DNA of 42,755 nucleotides from a virus. The stretch's first letter is position 1. Each line of letters begins with the position of its first letter. Position numbers and translations under genes: made by a program. The stretch lies in IMG/VR virus record IMGVR_UViG_3300020734_000006, positions 1 through 42,755 of that record; one strand, 5' to 3'. Below are positions 1 to 8,494 of this stretch, piece by piece. The notes under the pieces are model-generated. The model did not search any database and was not told where the DNA came from. It saw nothing but the letters and a program-made list of their open reading frames with translations.

Positions 1-99
1 TGCCATAACGTAGACAACGCATGGGGTGACGCGTACACAATCGTACGTGTTCAATTATCTGGAACTCAATGGTACGGTGCTTACACCGCTACTGTTTAA
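1..99 (+). CDS. 3' end of a structural-region protein (partial)
   Basis: An open frame runs from the left edge to TAA at 97-99 and encodes the last 32 residues of a protein ending in GAYTATV. The gene begins outside the window. It lies 16 bases upstream of the major capsid protein in the same direction, with a GGAG ribosome site for the next gene between them. That position is commonly held by a scaffold, protease or small head protein, but the fragment is too short to assign. The mixture of Tyr, Thr and Gly suggests a beta-rich structural protein, which is only an inference. Confidence 0.6.
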   Translation, partial: CHNVDNAWGDAYTIVRVQLSGTQWYGAYTATV

Positions 100-115
100 T
101 ATAGGAGACTGACAA

Positions 116-1030
116 ATGGCAGCCCCGATGAGAAGTACGGACTTCCGTTCGATAGTTGAACCTATTTTGAACGAGTCCTTTGATGGTGTGTATGACCAAC
201 GTGCTGACGAATGGAGCACTGTATTCCGTGAGCAAGCTGGTATTCCACGTAACTACCACGAAGAACCAGTGTTGTATGGTTTTGGTGCAGCTCCTCAGTT
301 ACCTGACGGCAGCCCTGTAACCTATCAACAAGGTGGTGTTCTGTTCTTACAACGCTATGTCTACCAAGTATTTGGATTGGCATTTGCTTTGACCAAAGTA
401 TTGGTTGAAGACGGTGATCACATCCGTATTGGTCAGGTATATGCGAAGCACTTGGCACAATCTTTGGTGGAAACCAAAGAATTGCTATGCGCTAACGTAT
501 TGAACCGTGCATTTAACTCTTCATATGTTGGCGGTGATGGCGTATCTTTAATTAACACTGCACACCCAATTGCAGCTGGTTCATTCAGCAATCAGTTAAA
601 TACTGCTGCTGCTTTGTCTCAGACTTCGTTGGAGCAAATGTTAATTCAATTGCGTCTAGCTGTTGACAACAATGGTAAGAAAATCCGTTTGCAACCACTT
701 AAGTTAGTTGTAGCACCGGGTAACGTGTTCCAAGCAGAAGTATTGCTGAAGAGCGTATTACGTACTGGTACTGCTAACAATGACATCAACCCAATTAAAT
801 CGATTGGTTTGTTGCCAGAAGGTGCCTCGGTTATTAGCCGTTTGACATCTTCTACTAACTGGTGGATTCAATCAGATGCGCCAGAAGGTATGAAACTGTT
901 GATGCGTCGTGCATTAGAGAAGACTATGGAAGGCGACTTCGAAACCGACTCTATGCGTTATAAAGCAACTGAGCGTTATCAGGTAGGTTGGACTGATCCA
1001 CGTGCTATGTGGGGAACTCCAGGAGCCTAA
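116..1030 (+). CDS. Major capsid protein, HK97-fold (Mu gpT-like)
   Basis: This 304-residue protein is the likely major head subunit. The length, lack of hydrophobic segments and order of motifs fit the Mu gpT-like branch of HK97-fold capsid proteins. Visible landmarks are a Leu-Ile-Asn-Thr-Ala-His-Pro turn near residues 145-151, the strand KLVVAP at 196-201 followed by a helix rich in Ala and Leu, and a Gly-Trp-Thr-Asp-Pro-Arg end typical of the C-terminal P-domain strand. The start at 116 is set by GGAG at 104-107. It is followed by a strong hairpin and then by another putative virion gene, as expected for a highly expressed head gene. No separate scaffold or protease gene is visible in this window, so these would lie further left. 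The assignment rests on recognised motifs, not on a search. Confidence 0.8.
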   Translation: MAAPMRSTDFRSIVEPILNESFDGVYDQRADEWSTVFREQAGIPRNYHEEPVLYGFGAAPQLPDGSPVTYQQGGVLFLQRYVYQVFGLAFALTKVLVEDGDHIRIGQVYAKHLAQSLVETKELLCANVLNRAFNSSYVGGDGVSLINTAHPIAAGSFSNQLNTAAALSQTSLEQMLIQLRLAVDNNGKKIRLQPLKLVVAPGNVFQAEVLLKSVLRTGTANNDINPIKSIGLLPEGASVISRLTSSTNWWIQSDAPEGMKLLMRRALEKTMEGDFETDSMRYKATERYQVGWTDPRAMWGTPGA

Positions 1031-1035
1031 TGTTC

Positions 1036-1067
1036 TAAGGTTATGTGGGGAGACCTTAACTCCCCAC
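1036..1067 (+). promoter_or_regulatory. Strong RNA hairpin after the capsid gene, with a competing second stem
   Basis: GTGGGGAG at 1045-1052 pairs perfectly with CTCCCCAC at 1060-1067 around a 7-base loop. The loop contains ACCTTA (1053-1058), which is complementary to TAAGGT at 1036-1041, so a second stem can form as an alternative or as part of a pseudoknot. There is no clean U-tract after the stem, so a simple intrinsic terminator is not well supported. An mRNA-stabilising or processing structure for the capsid message is an alternative reading. Confidence 0.55.
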
Positions 1068-1100
1068 TTCATTTGTCATACTTTTCATGGAGCAGACAAC

Positions 1101-2129
1101 ATGCCACAATTTAGTGATGATTTATACTTGGGTTCAGCTCAAGCTTACATGGGTACAGATGCGTACCTTATGTATACAACCGCGGCTACCGCTGCTACCA
1201 TAGTTTCAGGTGGTTCTAGTGGTTATGCAGTTGGTGATACCCTTCAAGTTCTAGGCGGTACAGGTACACCTACAGTATTGACTGTAGCAACCGTATCAGC
1301 TGGAATTGTTCAAACTGTTACCGTTTCAACTGGTGGTGCTTACACAACCCCTCCTATTGGAACACTTAATACAGCTATCCTTAATAGCGCTTCTGGCTCT
1401 GGTACGGTTACTGTAACTTTAACTTTAGGCACACCAATCAATTCTTATCCTTCCCCAATGGGTCAAGGCGTAGGTCCATTAGGTCGTGTTTATGTATTCG
1501 ATATTTGCCCATCTGCTCCTTCTGCAACTGCCTTAGCAGCTTCTCAAGCTACCACAGCAAGCACAGCTATGACATTGTCCGTAGGTTCAGGTACAGGCGT
1601 AACTAAGACTACAAATACTGCTGGTACAACCATTTATCAACTTGATGTAGCTCGTACTATTTCAATTACAACTGGTGGTTCTACAATTACAGCTTCTGTA
1701 TTTACTGTGTCTGGTTATGACATTTACGGTCAAGCAATGACTGAAGCAATTAGCGTTCCTGTAACTGCTTCTACCACCACAAATGGTAAAAAAGCATTCA
1801 AGACTGTTGTTTCCATTACTCCAAGCGTAAGCAATACCAATACTGTTTCCGCTGGCGTATCTAATATCTACGGTTTGCCAGTTCGTGCAACAGATGCGGC
1901 TTATATTGCTGATATTGGTTGGGCTCAATCTATTGCAAACGATGCAGGAACTTTTGTAGCCGCTGTACAAGGTACTGCAACTTCAACCACTGGTGATGTG
2001 CGTGGAACTTATGCTCCTAGCTCAAATGCTAATGGTACTTATCGTTTGGTAATGGGTATTTATATGCCTGCAATTGCAGTAGGTCCAAACGCTACTCAAA
2101 CTGGCGCTCTTGGCGTTACTCAAGCCTAA
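1101..2129 (+). CDS. Putative head decoration or other virion protein
   Basis: The protein has 342 residues from ATG 1101, chosen because GGAG lies at 1089-1092. Longer reading upstream would run through the hairpin behind the capsid gene. It is rich in Thr, Ser, Ala, Val and Gly with very few charged residues, as in beta-sandwich virion proteins. Residues from about 30 to 110 contain alternating TVTV-like strands and Gly turns that look like a small Ig-like or jelly-roll insertion. No enzyme motif is visible. Its place right behind the major capsid gene suggests a capsid-associated protein, perhaps decoration or stabilisation. I do not recognise a named family. Confidence 0.6.
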   Translation: MPQFSDDLYLGSAQAYMGTDAYLMYTTAATAATIVSGGSSGYAVGDTLQVLGGTGTPTVLTVATVSAGIVQTVTVSTGGAYTTPPIGTLNTAILNSASGSGTVTVTLTLGTPINSYPSPMGQGVGPLGRVYVFDICPSAPSATALAASQATTASTAMTLSVGSGTGVTKTTNTAGTTIYQLDVARTISITTGGSTITASVFTVSGYDIYGQAMTEAISVPVTASTTTNGKKAFKTVVSITPSVSNTNTVSAGVSNIYGLPVRATDAAYIADIGWAQSIANDAGTFVAAVQGTATSTTGDVRGTYAPSSNANGTYRLVMGIYMPAIAVGPNATQTGALGVTQA

Positions 2130-2145
2130 TTAGGAGAAATTAATC

Positions 2146-3315
2146 ATGGCAACAAAATTTAGTCGTGAACCAAAAGAAATGACTACCGAGCCTTCTGCTG
2201 ATGAAGCAGGTAAAGGTATGAAAAAAGGTGGTCATGCGCACAAGAAGCATATGGCCATGGGCGGAAATCCAATGATGGCAATGGCACCTCGTCCTGTAAT
2301 GGGACGTCGCCCTCCTATGCCAACTGGTGCCCTTCTTCAGCGCAAAAAAGGTGGTAAAGCTGAAAGTGGTAAAGAGCACAAAGCAGAAATGCATGAAATG
2401 AATAAGATTGAAAAAGAACTTAAGCATCATGAAAGCATGAAAGCTAGTAAAGCTCATCGTGGCTTAAAAGCAGGCGGTAAAGCAGGTATGTACAATCCTC
2501 CGGTTGGCGGTTTGCTAGGTGAAGGTAAACCTCATCACAAAGGCACATCTGGTGGTATTGAAGGACCTGGCTACAAGCACGGTGGTAAAGCTCATCGTAT
2601 TTCTGGTCATCCTGAAGGCTCACATGCACACCACAAAGCAATGGCTAAGCATCACAAAGCTAAACATGCAGAAGGCGGATCTATGCATCATCACAAAATG
2701 CATGAGCATCACAAGCACATGGCTAAAATGGCTGCAGGCGGTACAAGCCCTGTTGATCACGAAGGCGGTAAGCAATTGAAACGTGGCGGTCATGCTAAAC
2801 ATCACTATGCTAAAGGCGGTCAAGCTTTGGCAGCTAAAGGTGATCGTTTTCAAGATCGTGGTGCATTGAAGCCAAAAATTGATGTGCAAGATAAAGTTCA
2901 TGAAGCTAAACAGACTAAGTCTTTTCACACCAAGACAGGTGGAGTAGAAGGTGTTGGTTATAAACATGGCGGTCATAGCAAGAAGCATTATGCAAAAGGC
3001 GGTACTGTATCGCAGAATGTTGCTAAACGCTACTTGAATGACATGAAAGACGGCGCTAAAATGCCTACCAAGAAAGCTGGAACTGGTGAAATTAAAGAAG
3101 GACCAGCTGGCTACAAAAAAGGTGGACATGTTAAGCACCATGGTCATGTTGCTCATCACACTACTCATGGTCATCATGATTCTGGTCATACCCATATGCA
3201 CAAACATGCTGCAAAGCATTCGCATGGTCATGACAAGATCGACGGTCATCCTATGAAACATGGTGGTCATGCTAAACACCATAAAATGGGTGGCAAGGCT
3301 AAGTGTAATTACTAA
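2146..3315 (+). CDS. His/Lys/Gly-rich low-complexity basic protein
   Basis: This 389-residue protein is very low in complexity. His makes up about one residue in seven, and Lys, Gly, Ala and Met make up most of the rest. Short units such as GYKHGG, KHHKA and YAKGG recur throughout, and there are no predicted membrane segments. The single Cys is the third residue from the end. It lies between two virion-type genes and ends at a good intrinsic terminator. The composition suggests metal binding, DNA binding or neutralisation inside the capsid, or phase-separating behaviour, but the function is unknown. It shares the Lys-Lys-Met-Ala-His-Gly-Gly style of motif with the basic protein at 4144-4713. 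The start has AGGAG at 2131-2135 and a spacing of about 10 bases. Confidence 0.75.
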   Translation: MATKFSREPKEMTTEPSADEAGKGMKKGGHAHKKHMAMGGNPMMAMAPRPVMGRRPPMPTGALLQRKKGGKAESGKEHKAEMHEMNKIEKELKHHESMKASKAHRGLKAGGKAGMYNPPVGGLLGEGKPHHKGTSGGIEGPGYKHGGKAHRISGHPEGSHAHHKAMAKHHKAKHAEGGSMHHHKMHEHHKHMAKMAAGGTSPVDHEGGKQLKRGGHAKHHYAKGGQALAAKGDRFQDRGALKPKIDVQDKVHEAKQTKSFHTKTGGVEGVGYKHGGHSKKHYAKGGTVSQNVAKRYLNDMKDGAKMPTKKAGTGEIKEGPAGYKKGGHVKHHGHVAHHTTHGHHDSGHTHMHKHAAKHSHGHDKIDGHPMKHGGHAKHHKMGGKAKCNY

Positions 3316-3321
3316 AAGGTT

Positions 3322-3344
3322 GGGGGAGCAATCCCCCGCTTTTT
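3322..3344 (+). terminator. Intrinsic terminator with GCAA tetraloop
   Basis: GGGGGA at 3322-3327 pairs with TCCCCC at 3332-3337 around a GCAA loop of the GNRA class. GCTTTTT follows at 3338-3344. It lies seven bases after the stop of the His-rich gene and 14 bases before the next start, so it probably reduces transcription from the head genes into the following genes. Confidence 0.75.
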
Positions 3345-3358
3345 AAATTGGAGAATTT

Positions 3359-4141
3359 ATGAGCAATAATAATATTGTCGCTTCAGTCACACGTGCTGGT
3401 CGATATGAACCATTTGATTTGCAAGTGGCTCGTGGTCAGATTATGGGCCATAGTGTGGTAAGTTTGTTTGGTTATCAGTCATCAGTAACTACAACATCAA
3501 TTCCTATTTGGGAAAATGCATCAACTTATACATACATTACATCAGCATCTACTTTAACGCTTGTAAGTACGTCAGCATCTGATGATACAAGTGCTAAAAT
3601 ATTTATTAGTGGATTGGATTCAAGCTTTAATCCAATTTCTGAAACTTTGGCGCTAAACGGTACTGCTGGTGTTACGACAGTTAATAGCTATTTTAGAGTC
3701 AATAGTTTGCTAATGACGTCACCCGGCACAGGTCAAACGACCAATGTAGGTACAATTACTCTTAAGCAATCTTCTAACATAGTTGCACAAATTAATGCAG
3801 GTATAGGTAAGTCACAAAGTACGATATACACTGTTCCTGCCGGTTATACATTTTATTTAGATTTAGCTGAAGTAAATACTTCAAATAGCTATACAGGAAG
3901 TACAATTATTACGTATAAAGTTCAGGCAATTAATAATGTAACTGGTGTGAAGCTAACTGTATTACAACAACCATTTGTTTCAATTTATACGGCATCACGT
4001 GCATCAGACCCATTTGCATATAGTGAAAAGACAGATATTCAATGGCAGTTAATTACTAGTACAGGAACAATTGCTGCTGGAGTAATCGTCACAGGTAAAT
4101 TAATTGCAAATAACAATAACGTTAACCCAGCATTCCCATAA
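3359..4141 (+). CDS. Hypothetical virion-type protein
   Basis: The gene encodes 260 residues rich in Ser, Thr, Asn, Ile and Val, with alternating hydrophobic strands and no charged clusters, which is typical of beta-rich phage structural proteins. It begins at ATG 3359 with GGAG at 3351-3354, just after an intrinsic terminator, so it is either transcribed by read-through or from an undetected promoter. It ends two bases before the next start. No motif allows a specific role. A head-fibre, decoration or head-closure protein is plausible from its place between the capsid genes and the adaptor gene. Confidence 0.55.
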   Translation: MSNNNIVASVTRAGRYEPFDLQVARGQIMGHSVVSLFGYQSSVTTTSIPIWENASTYTYITSASTLTLVSTSASDDTSAKIFISGLDSSFNPISETLALNGTAGVTTVNSYFRVNSLLMTSPGTGQTTNVGTITLKQSSNIVAQINAGIGKSQSTIYTVPAGYTFYLDLAEVNTSNSYTGSTIITYKVQAINNVTGVKLTVLQQPFVSIYTASRASDPFAYSEKTDIQWQLITSTGTIAAGVIVTGKLIANNNNVNPAFP

Positions 4142-4143
4142 TC

Positions 4144-4713
4144 ATGCCACTCATCAAATCTAAATCCCCAAAAGCATTTAGTAAGAATGTAGCTGCAGAA
4201 GTGCATGCAGGTAAACCTGTAAAACAAGCAGTTGCCATTGCTTATTCTGTAAAACGGTCTGTTAAGAAGAAAGACGGTGGCAAACTACCTGGTTTATGGG
4301 CAAATATTCATGCTAAGCAAGAACGGATTAAGCATGGTTCTGGTGAGCATATGAGAAAGCCCGGAAGTAAAGGTGCTCCAACAGATTATGATTTAAAGCA
4401 TTCACAGTCTAAGAAGATGGCTCATGGCGGTGATGTTAAGTTGTCTATTAAACGCGGTGAAAAGAAGCCTACTAATCAAGGTGCTGGCCTTACTGCAAAA
4501 GGTCGAGCAAAAGTGAATCGTGAAACAGGTAGTCATTTAAAACCGCCACAAGCAAGTGGTCCTAGACATGATTCATTTTGTGCCAGAATGTCAGGCATGA
4601 AAGGTCCTATGAAAGATGAAAAAGGACGGCCTACACGAAAAGCAGCATCCTTGAAAAGTTGGCATTGTAAAGACGGTGGTAAACCTAAAAAGCACAACAT
4701 AAAAGGGTGGTAA
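4144..4713 (+). CDS. Small basic phage protein with GLW-NIH-AK and CARMSGM motifs
   Basis: This 189-residue protein is strongly basic and built from three recognisable modules. The N-terminal AFSKNVAAEVHAGKPVKQAV segment (residues 11-30) is followed by a GLWANIHAKQERI block near 50-62 with Met-Arg-Lys-Pro-Gly-Ser after it. At the C-terminus come FCARMSGM and a Pro-Thr-Arg-Lys...Trp-His-Cys ending. These modules recur as small basic proteins in many tailed phage genomes, including cyanophages, where their function is not established. The paired Cys and Lys/Arg content fits nucleic-acid or metal binding, which is an inference. The stop overlaps the next start as TAATG, so translation is probably coupled. 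Confidence 0.65.
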   Translation: MPLIKSKSPKAFSKNVAAEVHAGKPVKQAVAIAYSVKRSVKKKDGGKLPGLWANIHAKQERIKHGSGEHMRKPGSKGAPTDYDLKHSQSKKMAHGGDVKLSIKRGEKKPTNQGAGLTAKGRAKVNRETGSHLKPPQASGPRHDSFCARMSGMKGPMKDEKGRPTRKAASLKSWHCKDGGKPKKHNIKGW

Positions 4714-5771
4714 TGAGTACAAGCGGAACAGTAAGCCAAACCGTTATCACTGTTCAACAACTTATTGATAGTGGTGCTCGGCGAGCAGGTAAATTAGCAG
4801 AAGACTTGACAGTTGAGCAAGTCAATGCTGCTACTCAGAGTCTGTACTATCTATTGTCAAATCTGGCAAATAGAGGTATTCAGTATTGGTGCATTCAAAA
4901 GTATGTACTTGGATTAATTCCTGATCATTATCAGTACTATCTGAATACAGGGGTAGTTGACGTGCTAAATGCCAACTATCGAACTGTTACTCAGAACACT
5001 ACAGGCGGATATTCCACCACTGGTAATGGCTCATATGCATTTGATGGTCAGTACACCAATATTTGCCAATGTACAAATAACACAAGCTCTATTGGAATTA
5101 ACAACGGATCTGGGCAGAATGTCTATATTGGAACTGTAGGTATTTTACCTGCTGTCAGTGGGTCTGTAACAATACAGATTCAATACTCAAATGATGGCAC
5201 CAACTGGACAACTGCGTATAGCCCTGGTGCCACGAACTGGGTCTCAGGGACATGGCTGTATTATGACCTTGATCCTTCTGCTAATGTTCCATATTGGAGA
5301 ATTCAGCAGACATCTGGTATTAATATGGGTGTATATCAAGTAGTGTTTGGATCCAACGCTACTGAAATTCCAATGGCTAGAATGAATCGTGATGATTACA
5401 CCAACTTGCCGAACAAAAATTTTACTAATAACTACCCTTTGCAATACTGGTTTGACAGGAATATTCCTCAACCTGCTATGTACTTATGGCCTGCACCTCA
5501 AATCTATTCGCCACAAATCGTAGTTTGGGCTCACAGATATATTCAAGATGTAGGCGCTTTATCTGGATCTATTGAGATTCCTCAAAGATGGTACTTAGCA
5601 GTACAGAATATGCTAGCTCATCAAATGGCTATGGAATTACCAAATGTAGAGCCTACAAGAATTGTGTATTGTGAACAGCAAGCTGAAAAATACTGGATGA
5701 TGGCTGAGCAAGAAGAGCGTGACAAGTCTCCTATTTACTTTGCACCTAACATAAGTCCTTATACAAAATGA
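4713..5771 (+). CDS. Head-to-tail adaptor-like protein with inserted discoidin-like beta-sandwich
   Basis: The 352-residue protein starts at ATG 4713, overlapping the previous stop; a GTG six bases upstream is less likely. Residues about 10-70 form a helical bundle (LIDSGARRAGKLAED... VNAATQSLYYLL) and the C-terminal 130 residues contain PLQYWFDRNIPQPAMYLWPAP and IEIPQRWYLAVQNMLAHQMA, which match the pattern of phage adaptor or tail-tubular A-like proteins that bind the portal. Between them, at roughly residues 85-210, sits an added region with QYSNDGTNWTTAY and WRIQQTSG motifs resembling an F5/8 type C (discoidin, galactose-binding) fold. A second adaptor-like gene occurs at 14725, so the two may act at successive rings of the connector. 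Confidence 0.6.
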   Translation: MSTSGTVSQTVITVQQLIDSGARRAGKLAEDLTVEQVNAATQSLYYLLSNLANRGIQYWCIQKYVLGLIPDHYQYYLNTGVVDVLNANYRTVTQNTTGGYSTTGNGSYAFDGQYTNICQCTNNTSSIGINNGSGQNVYIGTVGILPAVSGSVTIQIQYSNDGTNWTTAYSPGATNWVSGTWLYYDLDPSANVPYWRIQQTSGINMGVYQVVFGSNATEIPMARMNRDDYTNLPNKNFTNNYPLQYWFDRNIPQPAMYLWPAPQIYSPQIVVWAHRYIQDVGALSGSIEIPQRWYLAVQNMLAHQMAMELPNVEPTRIVYCEQQAEKYWMMAEQEERDKSPIYFAPNISPYTK

Positions 5772-6142
5772 GCATCTGGTTAGACACTCGTGGCAATACA
5801 GTACTCAGTATCGCTATCTGCGATAGGTGTAAGATGAAACGTGCCTATGATGATATTAGTAATGATAGAAATATTCCTGGGTTAAGAGTATGTAATTTTG
5901 GTTGCAATGATGAGCGTGATCCCTATAGACTGCCTGCAAGACAGCCTGAAAAGATCTCGATTCGGTTTCCACGTCCTGATGCACCGCTTAATCCAGATAA
6001 TGATGCATTAACAACTGATCCTAATATTGTAAATGATGTAAATCAAGATCCAACACTTCCGTCTACTGCTGGTGAGTGGGGAATTGCACCTGAGCAGTCA
6101 GAGGATACAATAAGCGGAAACCTCGACAATTTGAGTCCCTAA
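5768..6142 (+). CDS. Small phage protein with zinc-finger-like cysteines
   Basis: The protein has 124 residues. The N-terminal half carries CDRC (Cys18, Cys21) and CNFGC (Cys42, Cys46), a four-cysteine arrangement that could bind zinc. Pro-Gly-Leu-Arg-Val-Cys and Asp-Pro-Tyr-Arg-Leu-Pro-Ala-Arg-Gln-Pro-Glu motifs surround them. Proteins with this layout are frequent beside the adaptor genes of phages, but I know of no demonstrated role. The C-terminal third is acidic and probably disordered. It overlaps the adaptor stop by four bases and is followed two bases later by the fibre gene, so it is expressed in the same late unit. Confidence 0.6.
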   Translation: MSIWLDTRGNTVLSIAICDRCKMKRAYDDISNDRNIPGLRVCNFGCNDERDPYRLPARQPEKISIRFPRPDAPLNPDNDALTTDPNIVNDVNQDPTLPSTAGEWGIAPEQSEDTISGNLDNLSP

Positions 6143-6144
6143 TT

Positions 6145-8460
6145 ATGGCAAATATAAGAATCTCGCAGCTTCCACCAGCACAGACTGCCATTACTGGCTC
6201 TGAGTTAGTACCAATAGTCCAAAATGGACAAACGGTACAGACTACTGTTAGTGCAATTACTGCTAGTCCGTCTTTAACTCAAACTTTCTTAACTGTTACT
6301 GCTCAGCCCACTCTTCCAAATAGTCGATACATCGGTACAGGATTAGGCCTAGGATCCTCTGACGGAGGTTCTGGAGGCATTTACAATATCTTCTTGAATG
6401 GAGTATCAGGCAGTTTAGAGAATGCCTCTCAAGGCATCATAGTTAAGAACACAGGCTCAACAGTTGCTAGTAGAACACTAACTGCATCTGGTTCAGGTCT
6501 TAGTATTTCAAATGGTAATGGTGTCAGTGGCAATCCTACATTTGCACTTACGGGATTAGTACAAGCTCTTGCAACTACTTCCGGTACAGGATTATTACAG
6601 ACCAACGGAACTACAATTTCAGTAGCTACTGTTGCAGGAACAACCAATCAGATTTCTGTATTAAACGGAAATACCAATCCGATCATAGGTTTAGCAAGCA
6701 ATCCTGTGCTTCCTGGTGCAGCTAGTGTCACTGTGCCTAGTGGAGGAACTGCAGCAAGAGCGGCAAGCCCTGTCAACGGAATGCTTCGTTACAATACAGA
6801 CTTAAACTCTTTAGAAGCTTATGCAAACAGTAATTGGGGAACCATTATTTCTGGTGCTGGTGTTTCAAGTTTTAGTGCAGGCACTACTGGTTTTACTCCT
6901 AATTTTGCAAGTACTGGTGCTATCGTCCTTGGTGGTACATTAAATGTTGCTAATGGCGGTACAGGGGCAACCACCTTAACTGGTTATGTGTATGGAAATG
7001 GCATATCTGCCATGACTGCATCAACCACAATTCCCACAACTGCTTTAAGCGGCACGGTTACAAATGCTCAGATTGCAAACCCACAAGTCACATACAATGG
7101 TGTAACAGTTGCTTTAGGTGCTAGCGGAACCATTACTGCAACTGCTACAAACCCATTAACTGTTAGCACTGGTTTGCAACTAAATTCTGGAACCACATAC
7201 GATGGTTCTGTAGCTAGAACAATCAGTATTGATAGTACTGTTGCTACTTTGACTGGCACTCAAACATTGACCAATAAGTCAATCAGTGGCTCCACAAATA
7301 CGTTTACTAATATTCCGAATAGTGGATTGACCAATAGTTCAATCACTATTAATGGAAATGCGGTCAGTTTGGGTGGCTCTACAACAGTTACCGCATCAAC
7401 AACAAATGCATTAACAATAGGCACAGGGTTGTCTGGTACGAGCTTTAACGGTTCATCACCGGTTACTATTGCAATTGCAAATAGTGGCGTTACAGCCGGT
7501 ACATACGGCTCATCTTCCGTCATTCCTGTTTTGACAGTTAATGCCCAAGGTCAAGTAACTTCAATCAGCACTCAAGCTAGCAATGCTCCCGCCTATCAAG
7601 GTACATGGAACGCCAACACCAATAGTCCTACTTTGACTTCTAGCGTGGGTACGTCTGGTTATTACTACGTTGTAACGACTGCTGGTAACACTACTTTAAA
7701 CGGCGTATCAGGCTGGAACATTGGTGACTGGGCAATATTCAGTAACGGCGCATGGCAGAAGATTCCTGGCTCAACCACTGAATCATTTACAAACCTAATC
7801 ACTACTAACCTTCAAATCGGGGGTTTGACTGGTTTTGTTTATGCTAACAATACTACTGGTTATGCTACCGCAGCTACTACTGCTCAACTTTTGTCATTAC
7901 TCGGCACGACTCCAGTAGCTAACGGTGGCACAGGTTTAACCAGCTTGACTGCGGGATCATTAGTTTACGGAAATGGCACTTCCGCGTATAACACTTTAGC
8001 AATCGGTACCAACGGTCAGATTCTGACTTCATCAGGTACAGCTCCTCAATGGTCAACATTGAGTGGTGTGGCTGTGACTACATTCAGTGGTGGTACAACT
8101 GGATTGACTCCAGCGACTGCGACTTCAGGTGCAATTACTCTTGGCGGTACTTTAGTAGTTGGCAATGGAGGAACAGGGGTTGTAACTCTTACAGGTCTTG
8201 CTTACGGAAATGGCACTTCTGCATTTACCGCTGCAACCGCTGCTCAAGTAGTATCAGTAATTGGCACAACAGCAGTGACTAATGCAACAAATGCAACAAA
8301 TGCCACGAACCTTGCACTAACGGCTGGGTCAGGTGCTACGAATTACATTACTTATGCGAGTGCTGCTACCGGAAATCAGCCTCAGTATACTAGTACAGGT
8401 CTTACTTACAATGCCACCAATACTGCTATTACAGGTGGTATCAATGGGGGTACTTTTTAA
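6145..8460 (+). CDS. Tail fibre-like protein
   Basis: This 771-residue protein begins with RISQLPPAQTAITGSELVP, a common N-terminal anchor of phage fibre proteins. The rest is made of short beta-repeats such as GTQTLTNKSISGS, ANGGTGATTLTGYVYGNG and TTPVANGGTGLTSLTAG, which are typical of trimeric fibre shafts. It ends in GINGGTF, nearly the same ending as the fibre-like protein at 15384. No S74 chaperone is present. The role is probably to form or extend the receptor-binding fibres. It starts two bases after the zinc-finger-like gene and precedes the larger fibre at 8495. Confidence 0.8.
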   Translation: MANIRISQLPPAQTAITGSELVPIVQNGQTVQTTVSAITASPSLTQTFLTVTAQPTLPNSRYIGTGLGLGSSDGGSGGIYNIFLNGVSGSLENASQGIIVKNTGSTVASRTLTASGSGLSISNGNGVSGNPTFALTGLVQALATTSGTGLLQTNGTTISVATVAGTTNQISVLNGNTNPIIGLASNPVLPGAASVTVPSGGTAARAASPVNGMLRYNTDLNSLEAYANSNWGTIISGAGVSSFSAGTTGFTPNFASTGAIVLGGTLNVANGGTGATTLTGYVYGNGISAMTASTTIPTTALSGTVTNAQIANPQVTYNGVTVALGASGTITATATNPLTVSTGLQLNSGTTYDGSVARTISIDSTVATLTGTQTLTNKSISGSTNTFTNIPNSGLTNSSITINGNAVSLGGSTTVTASTTNALTIGTGLSGTSFNGSSPVTIAIANSGVTAGTYGSSSVIPVLTVNAQGQVTSISTQASNAPAYQGTWNANTNSPTLTSSVGTSGYYYVVTTAGNTTLNGVSGWNIGDWAIFSNGAWQKIPGSTTESFTNLITTNLQIGGLTGFVYANNTTGYATAATTAQLLSLLGTTPVANGGTGLTSLTAGSLVYGNGTSAYNTLAIGTNGQILTSSGTAPQWSTLSGVAVTTFSGGTTGLTPATATSGAITLGGTLVVGNGGTGVVTLTGLAYGNGTSAFTAATAAQVVSVIGTTAVTNATNATNATNLALTAGSGATNYITYASAATGNQPQYTSTGLTYNATNTAITGGINGGTF

Positions 8461-8470
8461 TGTTTAAAGA

Positions 8471-8476
8471 TATAAT
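8471..8476 (+). promoter_or_regulatory. Possible weak -10 element before the large fibre gene
   Basis: TATAAT followed by G lies 18 bases upstream of the fibre start in the 34-base gap. No good -35 hexamer is found 15-18 bases upstream, so the promoter is doubtful. The core resembles the TATAATG of the - strand promoters. Confidence 0.25.
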
Positions 8477-8494
8477 GACTCAAAAGGATTAAAT

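Noticed and set aside
1045-1067. Plain intrinsic terminator after the capsid gene
   Set aside because: The stem is strong but is followed by CTTCATTTGTC, not a U-tract, and the neighbouring complement suggests a more complex structure.
2140-3282. Long frames on the - strand and in other frames across the His/Lys-rich gene
   Set aside because: The biased codon content of the + strand gene leaves open frames in other phases. The opposite frames have no ribosome site and encode Met/Phe/Thr-rich sequence with no domain.
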